Positions 18,001 through 25,705 of a stretch of 64,000 nt of DNA are shown one piece after another. The stretch is from JBCCOW01 sp038749105 (GTDB lineage Bacteria > Planctomycetota > Phycisphaerae > Phycisphaerales > Phycisphaeraceae): positions 14,375-78,374 of the forward strand of contig JBCDIM010000012.1 of the NCBI GenBank assembly GCA_038749105.1, in the 5' to 3' direction. Under the pieces are notes generated by a model. It ran no database searches. It was given only the letters and a program-made list of their open reading frames with translations, and was not told the DNA's origin. The stretch's first letter is position 1, and the number at the start of each line of letters is the position of its first letter. Position numbers and translations under genes: made by a program.

Positions 18001-18537
18001 ATCCCGTTCATGCTGCCCAGCGAGTCCGAGCACGACGGCCACGCCGGCATCATGCTCCGCAGCCTGAAGTTCACCGACACCGCCGGCAAGCCGCTGCCCG
18101 ATCGTGTGAGCCTGCCGGTCAACGCCAAGGCTCAAGCGGTCTACGTCCTGCATGTCGCCGGCTACGCCCCCGCCTTCGACCGGGCCGCGACCTACACGCT
18201 GGTCTACGACGACGGCACCGAACACAGCCTCGGGATCGACGTGCTCGGCGCAGATATCGACAACGTGGAAGAAGAGTCCGTCGCGCCGATCCTGGCCGAG
18301 GCCGAGCTGCAGGACTGGTGGCCCACTAACCGTCAGTTCAGCCACGGCCACAGCAAGCGGGTGATGGTCACGCCGCAGGATGACCCGATGTCGGCCGCAC
18401 GCTTCCTCTATACCACCGAGATCCGCAGCCCCCACCCCGACCGGCGTATCCGTGAGATCCGTCTCGAGTCGCCGGGCGACACGGATACCGTCGTCATGGT
18501 GCTCGGGGTCACGCTGCTGAAGCCGGGCACCGAGTAA
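15016..18537 (+). CDS. Secreted right-handed parallel beta-helix protein with duplicated N-terminal binding domain; possible polysaccharide lyase
   Basis: 1173 residues. A signal peptide (MRSFRPVVLPLLALSLLTAA to GEA) is followed by two homologous domains of about 165 residues: NLVTNGGFEE at residue 30 and NMVVNGDFET at residue 219, each with a later matching stretch RLQMSH/RVQLAH and TVAAGFNGSTG/SVGAGFNSSTG. These look like carbohydrate-binding beta-sandwiches. From about residue 410, YLDPSHAAASDEGSGSADAP begins a parallel beta-helix that runs to about 860 with repeated N-G and short strand motifs (INGRTNITLRGLTLKHSATG, NGGSGLSASRIDHMVYRNVK). A C-terminal beta domain closes it. The fold fits pectate-lyase-like enzymes, but I see no decisive catalytic motif. 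I chose the ATG at 15016 because the signal peptide starts there. Confidence 0.82.
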   Translation: MRSFRPVVLPLLALSLLTAAPSPATGEAVNLVTNGGFEELADDGSPVGWERFKPHFAQIVPGEQGNVLRITSTKAKGQPMSSQRFDLPAGIERVWVVTRMRAVNVEVGDKPYMTPRVQLAHFDSSGEVLGYGRSPLLRESADWTDFGYWYDLKEGATQMSVGAGFNSSTGMAEFDNISVWTEMPTQEQLDAVYRPAKASGAASDDASGKEADGFDPQKNMVVNGDFETLLANGQVAGWERADRHYAEVLEEDGNKFLRITNTKAKNQPFVTQRFKIPDAYLSEGNSRVWVSIRMRGSDVKIGEMGYQNPRLQMSHADKDGNHLGSGWSPKLLADSEDWMLIEGWNQIRPGARTITVAAGFNGSTGVVDFDDISVSLNKPDEAVARTNVIPPAPVWDKGIQRTIYLDPSHAAASDEGSGSADAPFKTLTAALKAADRSKMDNQGTRLIIAPGEYREPLRLTNMAKGSDTQAPLIIEAAEPGTVFIMGSERWVDGWEPVPGKPGVYQHHWPHDWGFSGNPWANWGNERGSFNVPVPLIAQRREAIFVNHQPLRQYLDPAELADASFYVDEEGDRLIADFPGDMTPEQAQPDVALQDKMLRINGRTNITLRGLTLKHSATGLKNYNSIISEGIGITVEDFTSVLNGGSGLSASRIDHMVYRNVKLNHNGIGGGGFGTCRNVLIDGLEISFNNWRGHWGNWATWHPCGMKNMANDGVLMKNVTAQGNKSHGLWLDWQNENFVVDGLVSFDNVGYGFYNEANPGPIVLRNAVLVNNRDGIHYANTIDFTLEDSIVMNNRNGAISLRERIGRYSTSRFTDKKTILTIADWKMRNNVIVQESGGFLVLTPGYPNHMEALDAEGNLWYTSTPDRAFQVSGLGYSFDDWQLLTGSALGDYFGKPMLVGSPAEGYSPAEDSPLHVRASWPRVQVENPGMSALAGRLQSRVQSTWAERYELTANATEADFQTVALGDQVNRPVRDEGGWINMPITQIDAGSAAFHGIPFMLPSESEHDGHAGIMLRSLKFTDTAGKPLPDRVSLPVNAKAQAVYVLHVAGYAPAFDRAATYTLVYDDGTEHSLGIDVLGADIDNVEEESVAPILAEAELQDWWPTNRQFSHGHSKRVMVTPQDDPMSAARFLYTTEIRSPHPDRRIREIRLESPGDTDTVVMVLGVTLLKPGTE

Positions 18538-18543
18538 GCCAAC

Positions 18544-19812
18544 GTGCTGGACCTGCAACATAGCCCGATCGCGAACCCCGAGCGGCTGGACGCCATTTTC
18601 CCTCGGCTGCCAGGACGTGAAGACGACGCGCCGGCATGGTGTCTCACCGCCGACGCCCCGCGGTGCACGCAGCGGTTCTTCGACACCACGCCGATCAGCC
18701 CGTCGGGCCGGTACCTCGCGGTCACGCAGCTGCCCACCGAGCAGCGCCCCCCTGAGTCGGGCGACACCGCGTCGGTGCTGCTGTTCGACCTGATGACCGG
18801 GCAGCACGAACGCGTCGCCGAGACCCGCGGCTGGGACGCGCAGCTCGGCGCCCAGGTGCAGTGGGGCGCGACCGACCACGACCTGCTGTTCAACGAAGTA
18901 GACCTCGAGCGTGACGGCCCGGTCGTATTCGGCGTCCGTCTTGACCCGTTCACGGGCGATCGCCTGGAACTCGATCAGACCATCTACATGGCCGAGCCCA
19001 GCGGCCGGCGGTCGGCGACCGTCTGCCTCAAGCGCATCGGCCGGACGCAGCGTGGCTACGGCGTGCTGCTGCCCGAAGACCGTGTCCCGCAGAACCCCAC
19101 CCCGCCGGAAGACGACGGCGTCTGGGTCACCGACCTGACCACCGGCCGATCCGAGAGGGTCGTCTCCTTGGCCGAGATCGCCCGACAGCTGGAGCTCGAG
19201 CCGGTACCGACATACAGCTTCCATGTGAAGTGGAACCCGCAGGGCGACCGCCTCATGCTCGTGGTCCGCCAGTGGCTAGAAGGTCGGCCACGCCCGATGC
19301 TGGTCACGCTCCGCCCGGACGGCTCTGAGCTCAAGCTCGCGGTGCCTGCCGAGGTCTGGGCCCGCGGCGGGCATCACCCGCAGTGGGCTCCTGATGGTGA
19401 ACACGTCCTTATGAACTTGAGGCTCGGCGACGCCCCGCTCGACTTCGCCTCCGTCCTGTACGACGGCAGCGACCTCCGCCAGGTCGCCGCCCCCGCGCTC
19501 GGCTCGGGCCACCCGTCGTTCAACCCGGCCATGGACCACATCCTGAGTGATGCGTACCTGCGTGAACCGATGGCCGGCCCCGAGGACAGCCCACTGCGTT
19601 GGGTCCGCGTCGCCGACGGCGTCGAGCGCGAGCTGCTGCGGGTCCCGACCCGCCCCGCGTGTGCCGACCTCGACCACCCGCTGATCCGATCTCAGGACGG
19701 CGGGCTGATGCGCATCGACCCGCACCCCGTCTTCGACCGGACCGGCCAACTGATCACCTTCAACGGCCGATGGAACGGCGAGCGTGCCGTCTTCCTGACC
19801 GCCACCCCCTGA
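18544..19812 (+). CDS. PD40/TolB-like beta-propeller protein, oligogalacturonate-lyase-like
   Basis: 422 residues, GTG start six bases after the beta-helix stop. Repeated propeller blades are visible: DTTPISPSGRYLAVTQLP, VQWGATDHDLLFNEV, VKWNPQGDRLMLVVRQ, PQWAPDGEHVLMNL and PHPVFDRTGQLITFNG, each with the D/N-x-G turn of PD40 repeats. No signal peptide, so probably cytoplasmic. The blade order and the final HPVFDRTGQ...FNGRWNG block recall oligogalacturonate-lyase-like (PL22-type) propellers, which act on short uronic oligosaccharides. Placed after a secreted beta-helix protein, it could process the released fragments. The GTG start lacks a clear ribosome binding site and may be translationally coupled. 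Confidence 0.72.
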   Translation: MLDLQHSPIANPERLDAIFPRLPGREDDAPAWCLTADAPRCTQRFFDTTPISPSGRYLAVTQLPTEQRPPESGDTASVLLFDLMTGQHERVAETRGWDAQLGAQVQWGATDHDLLFNEVDLERDGPVVFGVRLDPFTGDRLELDQTIYMAEPSGRRSATVCLKRIGRTQRGYGVLLPEDRVPQNPTPPEDDGVWVTDLTTGRSERVVSLAEIARQLELEPVPTYSFHVKWNPQGDRLMLVVRQWLEGRPRPMLVTLRPDGSELKLAVPAEVWARGGHHPQWAPDGEHVLMNLRLGDAPLDFASVLYDGSDLRQVAAPALGSGHPSFNPAMDHILSDAYLREPMAGPEDSPLRWVRVADGVERELLRVPTRPACADLDHPLIRSQDGGLMRIDPHPVFDRTGQLITFNGRWNGERAVFLTATP

Positions 19813-19888
19813 TCCCGCCGCGGAGCGACCATGAGTCCCGCCACGCCGCGGGTCTGTGAGTGCGATGAGTCGTCGGGCGGGTTGGCGT

Positions 19889-20719
19889 TTAGGCGGGTGG
19901 GGCTGGTGGGGCGTCGGGCGTCGTCGGCCCCTGGCGGGTCTCTCGGAACCGGGCGGGCGTGAAACCGGTGAGTTGTTTGAACTGGCGGGTGAAGTAGTGG
20001 ACGTCGGTGTAGCCGAGCTCGTAGGCGATCGTCTTGATGCTCTGGTCGGTTTCGCCAAGCCGTCGGCGGGCCTCGGCGGCCCGGGCTTGGAGGCGGTAGT
20101 GGTGCGGGGTCATGCCGGTCTGTTCGAGGAATCGGCGACGCAGAGTCGACCGGGACATCGCGTGTTCTGCGGCAAGTGCGGGGTAATCCACCTCCTCATC
20201 GAAGCACTCGAGCTGGGCGAGCACCAACGCCAGCCACTGCGCGCCCGCGCCCTCGACCCGCACCCGACGCTTCAGGTCGTGGACCTCGAGCAGGATGCGC
20301 TCGAGCAGGTTAACGGACCGACGCTGGGCGAGCGGCTCGATGCTCCGGACGGCTCGGAACAGCCGATCGAACAGACCACTGAGCATCTGTAGCGCGGTGA
20401 CATCGGGCACCGGAACTGGGCCGGCCAGCAGCAGGCCCTCGGCGTCCCACGCCTCGACGAGCGGGCCCTGAAAGGCGATGTAGCGGTGGTCCCACGGCGT
20501 CTGCCGCGGCCACTCGTGGAACCGGATCACCGGCCCAGGAAACGCCGGCCAGACCCACGCCCCCTCCAGATCCCGCACCTCCCCGTCATACGCCAGCCGC
20601 ACCGACCCGGCAGCCATGAGCTGCAGCGTGTGATAGGTGAACCGCTTATCGACCTCTGAGATGCAATAGGGCCGGTGGCTGCCGTGGAGGAACTGGAGGC
20701 GGGGTATGCGCATGACCAT
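19889..20719 (-). CDS. AraC-family transcriptional regulator
   Basis: 276 residues from the ATG at 20719 (20713 is an alternative). The N-terminal half is a cupin-like sensing domain (LMAAGSVRLAYDGE, PFPGPVIRF-type strand). The C-terminal 100 residues hold the two helix-turn-helix units: YPALAAEHAMSRSTLRRRF with LEQTGMTPHHYRLQARAAEA, then SIKTIAYELGYTDVHYFTRQ followed by FKQLTGFTPARFRE. It is divergent from the phytanoyl-CoA-dioxygenase-like gene with 84 bp between the two starts, so it probably regulates that gene and the NHL gene behind it. I see no clear palindrome between the two starts. Confidence 0.9.
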   Translation of the reverse strand: MVMRIPRLQFLHGSHRPYCISEVDKRFTYHTLQLMAAGSVRLAYDGEVRDLEGAWVWPAFPGPVIRFHEWPRQTPWDHRYIAFQGPLVEAWDAEGLLLAGPVPVPDVTALQMLSGLFDRLFRAVRSIEPLAQRRSVNLLERILLEVHDLKRRVRVEGAGAQWLALVLAQLECFDEEVDYPALAAEHAMSRSTLRRRFLEQTGMTPHHYRLQARAAEARRRLGETDQSIKTIAYELGYTDVHYFTRQFKQLTGFTPARFRETRQGPTTPDAPPAPPA

Positions 20720-20803
20720 ATTATGCAAAACAATGACGATCGAATCCAAAGACAATCGAGCGTGTCCAGGGCAATATTCTCGCTTGCCCATAGGAGACAA
20801 CAC

Positions 20804-21598
20804 ATGCCCGCCACCGCCCACCAGCCCACCGGACTCGTCAACGCCCTAGACCTCACCGATTCGGAGGTCAAATTTTACCAAGATGAGGGTTACCTCTACC
20901 TGGGTGGCCTGATCCCGGCCGAGGCGGTCGAGGCCCTACGCAACGAAGTTTTGGAGATCATGGACAAGCAACTCGGGCTCACCGCCCACGACCTGGGGCA
21001 CGCCAGCAGCGCCGCGGACAAGCTCCGCCAGTCGTCGCAATACCTCGAAGGGTCGGCGTTGGATGAGCTGATCAACGGCGAAGCAATCAAGAAGGTCGCC
21101 GGCCAATTGATCCAGGGCGACGCCCACCGCTACCTGCCGTTCTCGGCCGTGAAGTCCGGCGGCGGCGGCGGGCAGTTCCACTTCCACCAGGACAACAACT
21201 ACACCCAGCACGAGCCGGCGATGGGCTCTATCAACATCTGGGTTGCGCTGGTGGATATGTCCCCCGAGAACGGGTGTCTGCAGATCGTGCCCCGGAGCCA
21301 CGTCGACGGGCAGCTGACCTCGAAGTCCAGCGATGACGGCGACCAGCACCAGCAGCTCGAGGTCGACCCGATGACCTGCCTGCCGATCCGGATGCGGGCC
21401 GGCGACGCGGTCGCGTTCACCCGCTGGACCGTGCACGGCTCGGGCCCGAACACCACGGATCAGCCGCGGGTTGCCTACGCCCTGCAGTTCCACCGCAGCG
21501 ATGTCCGCTACCTCGATGTCGAGAGCGGCGAGCAGAAGCTGCTGGTCGAGAGCCCCCGCTTCTCCGTGGGCCCGCGCACCGCAATCGAGCCTGACTAA
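20804..21598 (+). CDS. Phytanoyl-CoA dioxygenase (PhyH) family protein
   Basis: 264 residues. The Fe(II)/2-oxoglutarate ligands are visible: QFHFHQDNNYTQHEP gives the HxD pair, and TRWTVHGSGPN supplies the distal His, with QPRVAYALQFHR carrying the Arg that would bind 2-oxoglutarate. ENGCLQIVPRSHVDG is the family signature before the second half of the jelly roll. AGGAGA lies before the ATG at 20804; upstream in-frame starts add an unconserved leader. The NHL propeller gene follows after 5 bp. Families of this type hydroxylate small molecules; the substrate here is unknown. Probable control by the divergent AraC regulator. Confidence 0.88.
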   Translation: MPATAHQPTGLVNALDLTDSEVKFYQDEGYLYLGGLIPAEAVEALRNEVLEIMDKQLGLTAHDLGHASSAADKLRQSSQYLEGSALDELINGEAIKKVAGQLIQGDAHRYLPFSAVKSGGGGGQFHFHQDNNYTQHEPAMGSINIWVALVDMSPENGCLQIVPRSHVDGQLTSKSSDDGDQHQQLEVDPMTCLPIRMRAGDAVAFTRWTVHGSGPNTTDQPRVAYALQFHRSDVRYLDVESGEQKLLVESPRFSVGPRTAIEPD

Positions 21599-21603
21599 CC
21601 CCG

Positions 21604-22554
21604 ATGGAAGGCAGCCCACACCATGATCAGCTCACCCGACTCTTCGAGCCCGACGCCCAGCCCCGCTGGCGCACCGACTGGCTCGACGTGCCCCCGCATA
21701 TCCGGCTCGGCATCACCCACGGGATCGAGGTCGACCCACAAGGCAAGGTGTATGTCCTGCACACGGTGCATGAGACGAGCCCGTGCCGCGATGCGGTCTG
21801 CGTCTTCGACGCCGACGGACGCTTCCTCCGCTCCTGGGGCGACGCCTTCGCCGGTTCGGGTCACGGCATCCGCCTGTTCCCGGAGCAGAACCCCGACTGT
21901 GTCTACATCACCGACCTGAAACGCGGGCTGTTCAAGACCACCCTCGACGGCCAGCTCATCTGGCACGTCGAGCGGCCGGCCTTCTACAACGATCGGCCGC
22001 ACCTGCCCTACGAGCCGACCAACGTCGCGGTCACCCCCGAGGGTGAAGTCTTCCTCAGCGACGGCTACGGGTCCTATCTGATCCACCGCTTCACCGCCGA
22101 CGGGCAGTGGCTCGACGCGTTCGGCGGGCCGGGCACGGGCAACGCACACTTCGCCCACCCGCACGGCATCCACTACACCGAGCGTCGGGGCGAGCCCGAG
22201 CTGCTCGTGGCCGAGAACATCGCCACGCGCATGAACTACGTCTCGCTCACCGGCGAGCACCGCGGCTTCCTCGAGGTCGAGACGCGTCGGCCGCGCACGT
22301 TCGTCGAGCTGGACGGGCTCCTCGTCGTGCCAGACTTCTACGGCCGAGTCACCCTGATCGACGCGGACGACCGGCTGATCGGCCACCTCGGCGATACGTG
22401 GCAGGGCAAAGAACACGCGGAGGCGCTGGAGGCCCAGCCGCCGCCCGAGGGGTTCATCCGGCCCCACGACGCGGCGATCGCCGCCGATGGTGCGCTGCTC
22501 GTCTCAGAGTACGTCAACGCTGGCCGGGTCGTGCGGATCACACCCGACAGCTAG
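21604..22554 (+). CDS. NHL-repeat / SMP-30-like beta-propeller protein
   Basis: 316 residues, no signal peptide. Blades are visible at ITHGIEVDPQGKVYVLH, DAVCVFDADGRFLRSWG, TNVAVTPEGEVFLSDGYG, LIHRFTADGQWLDAFGGPG, HFAHPHGIHY and PHDAAIAADGALLVSEY. The pattern of D-x-x-G turns and FGxxG endings fits NHL repeats, as in peptidyl-hydroxyglycine lyase-like and lactonase-like proteins. It starts 5 bp after the PhyH gene and is almost certainly co-transcribed with it. The metal-binding residues of a true lactonase cannot be assigned by eye. It converges with the nine-gene operon, whose last stop is at 22585. Confidence 0.82.
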   Translation: MEGSPHHDQLTRLFEPDAQPRWRTDWLDVPPHIRLGITHGIEVDPQGKVYVLHTVHETSPCRDAVCVFDADGRFLRSWGDAFAGSGHGIRLFPEQNPDCVYITDLKRGLFKTTLDGQLIWHVERPAFYNDRPHLPYEPTNVAVTPEGEVFLSDGYGSYLIHRFTADGQWLDAFGGPGTGNAHFAHPHGIHYTERRGEPELLVAENIATRMNYVSLTGEHRGFLEVETRRPRTFVELDGLLVVPDFYGRVTLIDADDRLIGHLGDTWQGKEHAEALEAQPPPEGFIRPHDAAIAADGALLVSEYVNAGRVVRITPDS

Positions 22555-22584
22555 CGCCCGCCCCGATGAGGTGCGCCGCAAGCA

Positions 22585-23712
22585 TTAGTCGTAGGTCAGC
22601 CACGAGGGGTCGATCGAACTCACGCTGCCGACGTCCACCGGCTGGCCGCCCTTGGCCGCCGACGCCATCGTGGCGTAGGTGATCTCCAGCGAGTGGAGGT
22701 TGTGGGCGCCGCTGTTGCCGGGTTCACGGTCTTCTTCGATCGCACACAACAGCTCACCCATCGTCCCGATGAAGCCCTCGGAGAACCAGGTGCCCTGGAG
22801 GTCGGGGGTCGACTTGCCCTCGGCCAGCTGGACGCTGACCGTCTGCTCACCCAGGGAAGGGCCCGTGCTCTCGAGTATGCCCTTGCTGCCGACGACAAGC
22901 GTGCGGTCCACCCCGCCCACGGGCGCGTTGGCGTTGAAAGCGAGCGTTGCGAACAGCCCGTCGGCCTGCAGCATGATGTGGGCCCCCAGCGGCGGGCGGG
23001 CCTTCTGCCCTTTGAGCATCACATCGGCGGCAATCGCCCGGGTGATCGGGCGGTCCGCGGCGTAACAGCGGACCATGTCGAACCAGTGGACGGCAAAGTC
23101 AAACAGGATGATCTGCGGGATCGCGTCGAAGGCGGTCCCGACGATCCAGTTGTGGTCCCAGTGCACGGACAGATCGATCGAAGAAAGCTCGCCGAGCACA
23201 CCCTGTTCCACGGCGGCACGGGCGTAAGCGACGTGCGGGGCCCAGCGTCCGTTTTGGTTAACCGCGAGCTTGAGGCCGCGCTGGTCCGCCAGATCGACCA
23301 ACCGCTTGGCGGTGTCGATGTCGATTGCGAACGGCTTCTGGCTAAGCACGTGCTTGCCCGCATTGAGCGCGTCTTCGATCGCCCGGGCACGCACCGCGGG
23401 GTGCAGCGCCGCATCGATCACGTCGATGTCGTCCCGCTTGAGCAGCTCCGCCCAGTCGGTATAGACCTCGGCCTCCGGATAGAACGCGTCCCGCCGCTTC
23501 ACCGCCGCCTCCTCACTAAGGTCGCAGAAGGCCACGACGTCCCAGCCCTGACTGACATAAGCCTTGAGGTGGGACTCGGAGATCCCACCGCAGCCGATCA
23601 GCCCAATGCGGGGCCGGTACGACTTCGGGACGGGGGGACGGTAAGGCAGCTCGGGAGCGGCCACCGTTTCGGCGGGGCCTTGGCCGGACAGTTCGTAGTC
23701 GGTCTCGGGCAT
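22585..23712 (-). CDS. Gfo/Idh/MocA-family NAD(P)-dependent oxidoreductase
   Basis: 375 residues. After a 34-residue proline-rich leader comes PRIGLIGCGGISESHLKAY, the GxGxxG Rossmann motif. DVIDAALHPAVRARAIEDAL and KHVLSQKPFAIDID (the conserved K-P of the EKP motif, here QKP) mark the family. A C-terminal alpha/beta domain has NWIVGTAFDAIPQIILFDFA and VHWFDMVRCYAADRP. Sugar or cyclitol oxidation is the usual reaction. It is the last gene of the nine-gene minus-strand operon, 38 bp after a second member of the same family. EKP changed to QKP is unusual but within the range of the family. Confidence 0.9.
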   Translation of the reverse strand: MPETDYELSGQGPAETVAAPELPYRPPVPKSYRPRIGLIGCGGISESHLKAYVSQGWDVVAFCDLSEEAAVKRRDAFYPEAEVYTDWAELLKRDDIDVIDAALHPAVRARAIEDALNAGKHVLSQKPFAIDIDTAKRLVDLADQRGLKLAVNQNGRWAPHVAYARAAVEQGVLGELSSIDLSVHWDHNWIVGTAFDAIPQIILFDFAVHWFDMVRCYAADRPITRAIAADVMLKGQKARPPLGAHIMLQADGLFATLAFNANAPVGGVDRTLVVGSKGILESTGPSLGEQTVSVQLAEGKSTPDLQGTWFSEGFIGTMGELLCAIEEDREPGNSGAHNLHSLEITYATMASAAKGGQPVDVGSVSSIDPSWLTYD

Positions 23713-23750
23713 CTCGGTTCCAATCGGATCAGGGGTGTTCGGGACGGGTG

Positions 23751-24827
23751 TCAGTCAAGCAGCGGGAGGGTCTTCTTCTCGGCGGCGCTGCGGGCTGCGG
23801 TATCGACGATCTGCTGGCCGATGCGGCAGATCTCGGGCGACAGCGGGCCCTCGATGGGCCGGTCGTTATCGATGCAGTCCAGGAAGTAGTTCACGCCGTC
23901 GGTGTAGGGGTGCACCAGCGGATCCACCGCGATGTCGTACCCCTCGGGGCGGTCCTGGGTCTGGACGTGGATGGTCTCCTGGTAGTCGTAGCTGCTGATG
24001 GTGCCGGCCGAGCCGCAGAGCACGAAGCCGCAGCGGGGCTGGGGCTGGTGCGACCACGGGTCCGTGAAGGTGCCCCAGCGGGTCTCAAACTTCGACAAGC
24101 CGGATGCGTAGCGGGCGACCGTCACGCTGTGCTCATCGACCTCCAGGCCCGCCGGTTCGTCGACCATGCAGGTGACTTCGAGGGGCTTCTTGCCGTCGTG
24201 GTACCAGGTCCCGAGCGTCGTGCCATAGCCGAGGTAGTCCTGGAGCGAGCCGCCGGACTGGTCTTTCTGATACCACCAGAGCTTGTTCTTGGCTTCGGGG
24301 CTGTCCTCGACGACGGTCTCGACCTTGTCCATCTTGTGCCGCGCGGGTCCGCGGTTGCCGTCGTAGTAGGTCACGCTGCGCAGCTCGCCGATCAGGCCTT
24401 CGTCCACCAGACGCTTGGCGGTCCGGTGCGGCGGATACCACGCCAACGGCCAGTTGATCGCCAGCCGCTTGCCCTTGCTGTGCACCGCCTCGGTCATCGC
24501 GTCGGCGTCGGCGAGGTTGGCGGCGAACGGCTTCTCCACCAGCACATCCACCCCGTACTCGGCCACCTTGCACGCCCACTCGCCGTGCCCCCCGGTCGAG
24601 GCGCAGACGATGGCAACAGTCGGCGACGTCTGCTCCATGCACGCCCGCCAATCCTCAAAGATCAGCGACTCGTCCAGACCCAGCCGGCCGAGCACCTCGC
24701 GCGGCGTGTCCGGCTCGTGGTGCCAGACACCGACGACCTCGGCGTCCGGATGAGCAACGACCAGCCGCAGCAGATCGCCCATGTGCATGTGATCGAAGTT
24801 GATACCGACAATACGGTGGCGGGCCAT
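23751..24827 (-). CDS. Gfo/Idh/MocA-family oxidoreductase
   Basis: 358 residues. MARHRIVGINFDHMHMGDLL takes the place of the normal GxGxxG loop, so the nucleotide-binding loop is altered (GINFDHMHMGD). DVLVEKPFAANLADADAMTE has the conserved EKP. The C-terminal domain has LQDYLGYGTTLGTWYHDGK and FVLCGSAGTISSYDYQETI. AAAGGA lies six bases before the ATG. It sits between a TIM-barrel isomerase gene and the other Gfo/Idh/MocA gene in the same operon. The unusual Rossmann loop hints at altered cofactor binding, or a tightly bound cofactor as in some members of the family. Confidence 0.88.
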   Translation of the reverse strand: MARHRIVGINFDHMHMGDLLRLVVAHPDAEVVGVWHHEPDTPREVLGRLGLDESLIFEDWRACMEQTSPTVAIVCASTGGHGEWACKVAEYGVDVLVEKPFAANLADADAMTEAVHSKGKRLAINWPLAWYPPHRTAKRLVDEGLIGELRSVTYYDGNRGPARHKMDKVETVVEDSPEAKNKLWWYQKDQSGGSLQDYLGYGTTLGTWYHDGKKPLEVTCMVDEPAGLEVDEHSVTVARYASGLSKFETRWGTFTDPWSHQPQPRCGFVLCGSAGTISSYDYQETIHVQTQDRPEGYDIAVDPLVHPYTDGVNYFLDCIDNDRPIEGPLSPEICRIGQQIVDTAARSAAEKKTLPLLD

Positions 24828-24878
24828 GGTTTTTCCTTTCGAGCATTGGAGACGCGAAACAAAAACGTGGGGGGTTGA

Positions 24879-25700
24879 TCACGGGAAGTGATCATGCACC
24901 CATTGGGCGGAGACACGGTGGGCCTCCACAACGCCAAGCGAGACGTCGGTCTCGTCGGCAAGCGCACACTCCAGGAAGATCGGGCCGTCGAAGCCCTGAG
25001 CAGTGAGGCGTTCAAACACCGCGGTGTAGTCAAGGTCTCCGTCGCCCATCGTCTGCGACCAGACGTGGCCCACGCTCTGTCGGAGGTGCAGGCTGACCGT
25101 GCGTTCGCCGTAGCAGTCCATCAGGTCCTGCAGGGCGACGTTGCTGTAGCCGCAGCCCTGGAATAACCAGTGCGTATCCAGACACATCTTCAACTCGGGC
25201 ACCGCGAGCAGCATGTGGTGGAACTCACGCGCGCCGGCCCGGAACTCGGGCGCGTGGACGTGGTACGCCAGCGTGACGCCGTGCGCCGTGCACCGCTGCA
25301 CCAGCTCGGCGAGCGCCCCGGCCTGCGTGCGCAGCTGCGCATCGCTCTTGTCCTCTTCGGTCGACCATGAGATGGGGTCAGGATTGGTCGTCAAGAGATG
25401 GATGCCGACCCCGCCGCACGCCTCGGCCAACGCGTCGATCCGGTCGAGCTCGGTGTCGAGTGTCTCGGCCTCGTGCAGCCGCGAGCCGGTGTAGAGCGAC
25501 GGCATGGCAAGGCTTTTTTCATCCGCGAGCTGCTTCAGCTCCACCGCCTGCTCCGACGTGCTGGCCGAGTGCTCCCACGCGGTCAGGCCCGCTTCGATCG
25601 CCTCATCGAACGCCTCGCCAAGAGTATCCGTGAGCGCCCGCCCTTCCCGGTCACGGTACTGGTGCCAGGTGTACATCTGGGTGCCGACAACGCGTGTCAT
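24879..25700 (-). CDS. Sugar phosphate isomerase/epimerase-like TIM barrel (AP endonuclease 2 superfamily)
   Basis: 273 residues. TIM-barrel elements are visible: VVGTQMYTWHQYRD at the start, AGLTAWEHSASTSEQ, AMPSLYTGSRLHE, GGVGIHLLTTNPDPISW, GVTLAYHVHAPEF with a likely metal-binding His, LKMCLDTHWLFQGCG with an Asp and His, VSLHLRQSVGHVWSQ and IFLECALADETDVSLG with a final Glu. This order of D/H/E ligands is that of xylose-isomerase-like enzymes. Its 5-bp gap to the phosphotriesterase-like gene shows co-transcription. Substrate unknown; Gfo/Idh partners suggest isomerisation or epimerisation of a keto sugar. Confidence 0.85.
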   Translation of the reverse strand: MTRVVGTQMYTWHQYRDREGRALTDTLGEAFDEAIEAGLTAWEHSASTSEQAVELKQLADEKSLAMPSLYTGSRLHEAETLDTELDRIDALAEACGGVGIHLLTTNPDPISWSTEEDKSDAQLRTQAGALAELVQRCTAHGVTLAYHVHAPEFRAGAREFHHMLLAVPELKMCLDTHWLFQGCGYSNVALQDLMDCYGERTVSLHLRQSVGHVWSQTMGDGDLDYTAVFERLTAQGFDGPIFLECALADETDVSLGVVEAHRVSAQWVHDHFP

Positions 25701-25705
25701 AGTGA

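Noticed and set aside
16384..19224. A 946-codon minus-strand open frame
   Set aside because: It lies opposite the beta-helix and propeller genes, which have signal peptide, repeats and motifs. The minus reading is Val/Gly/Arg/Asp-rich with no domain, a mirror of GC-biased coding on the other strand.
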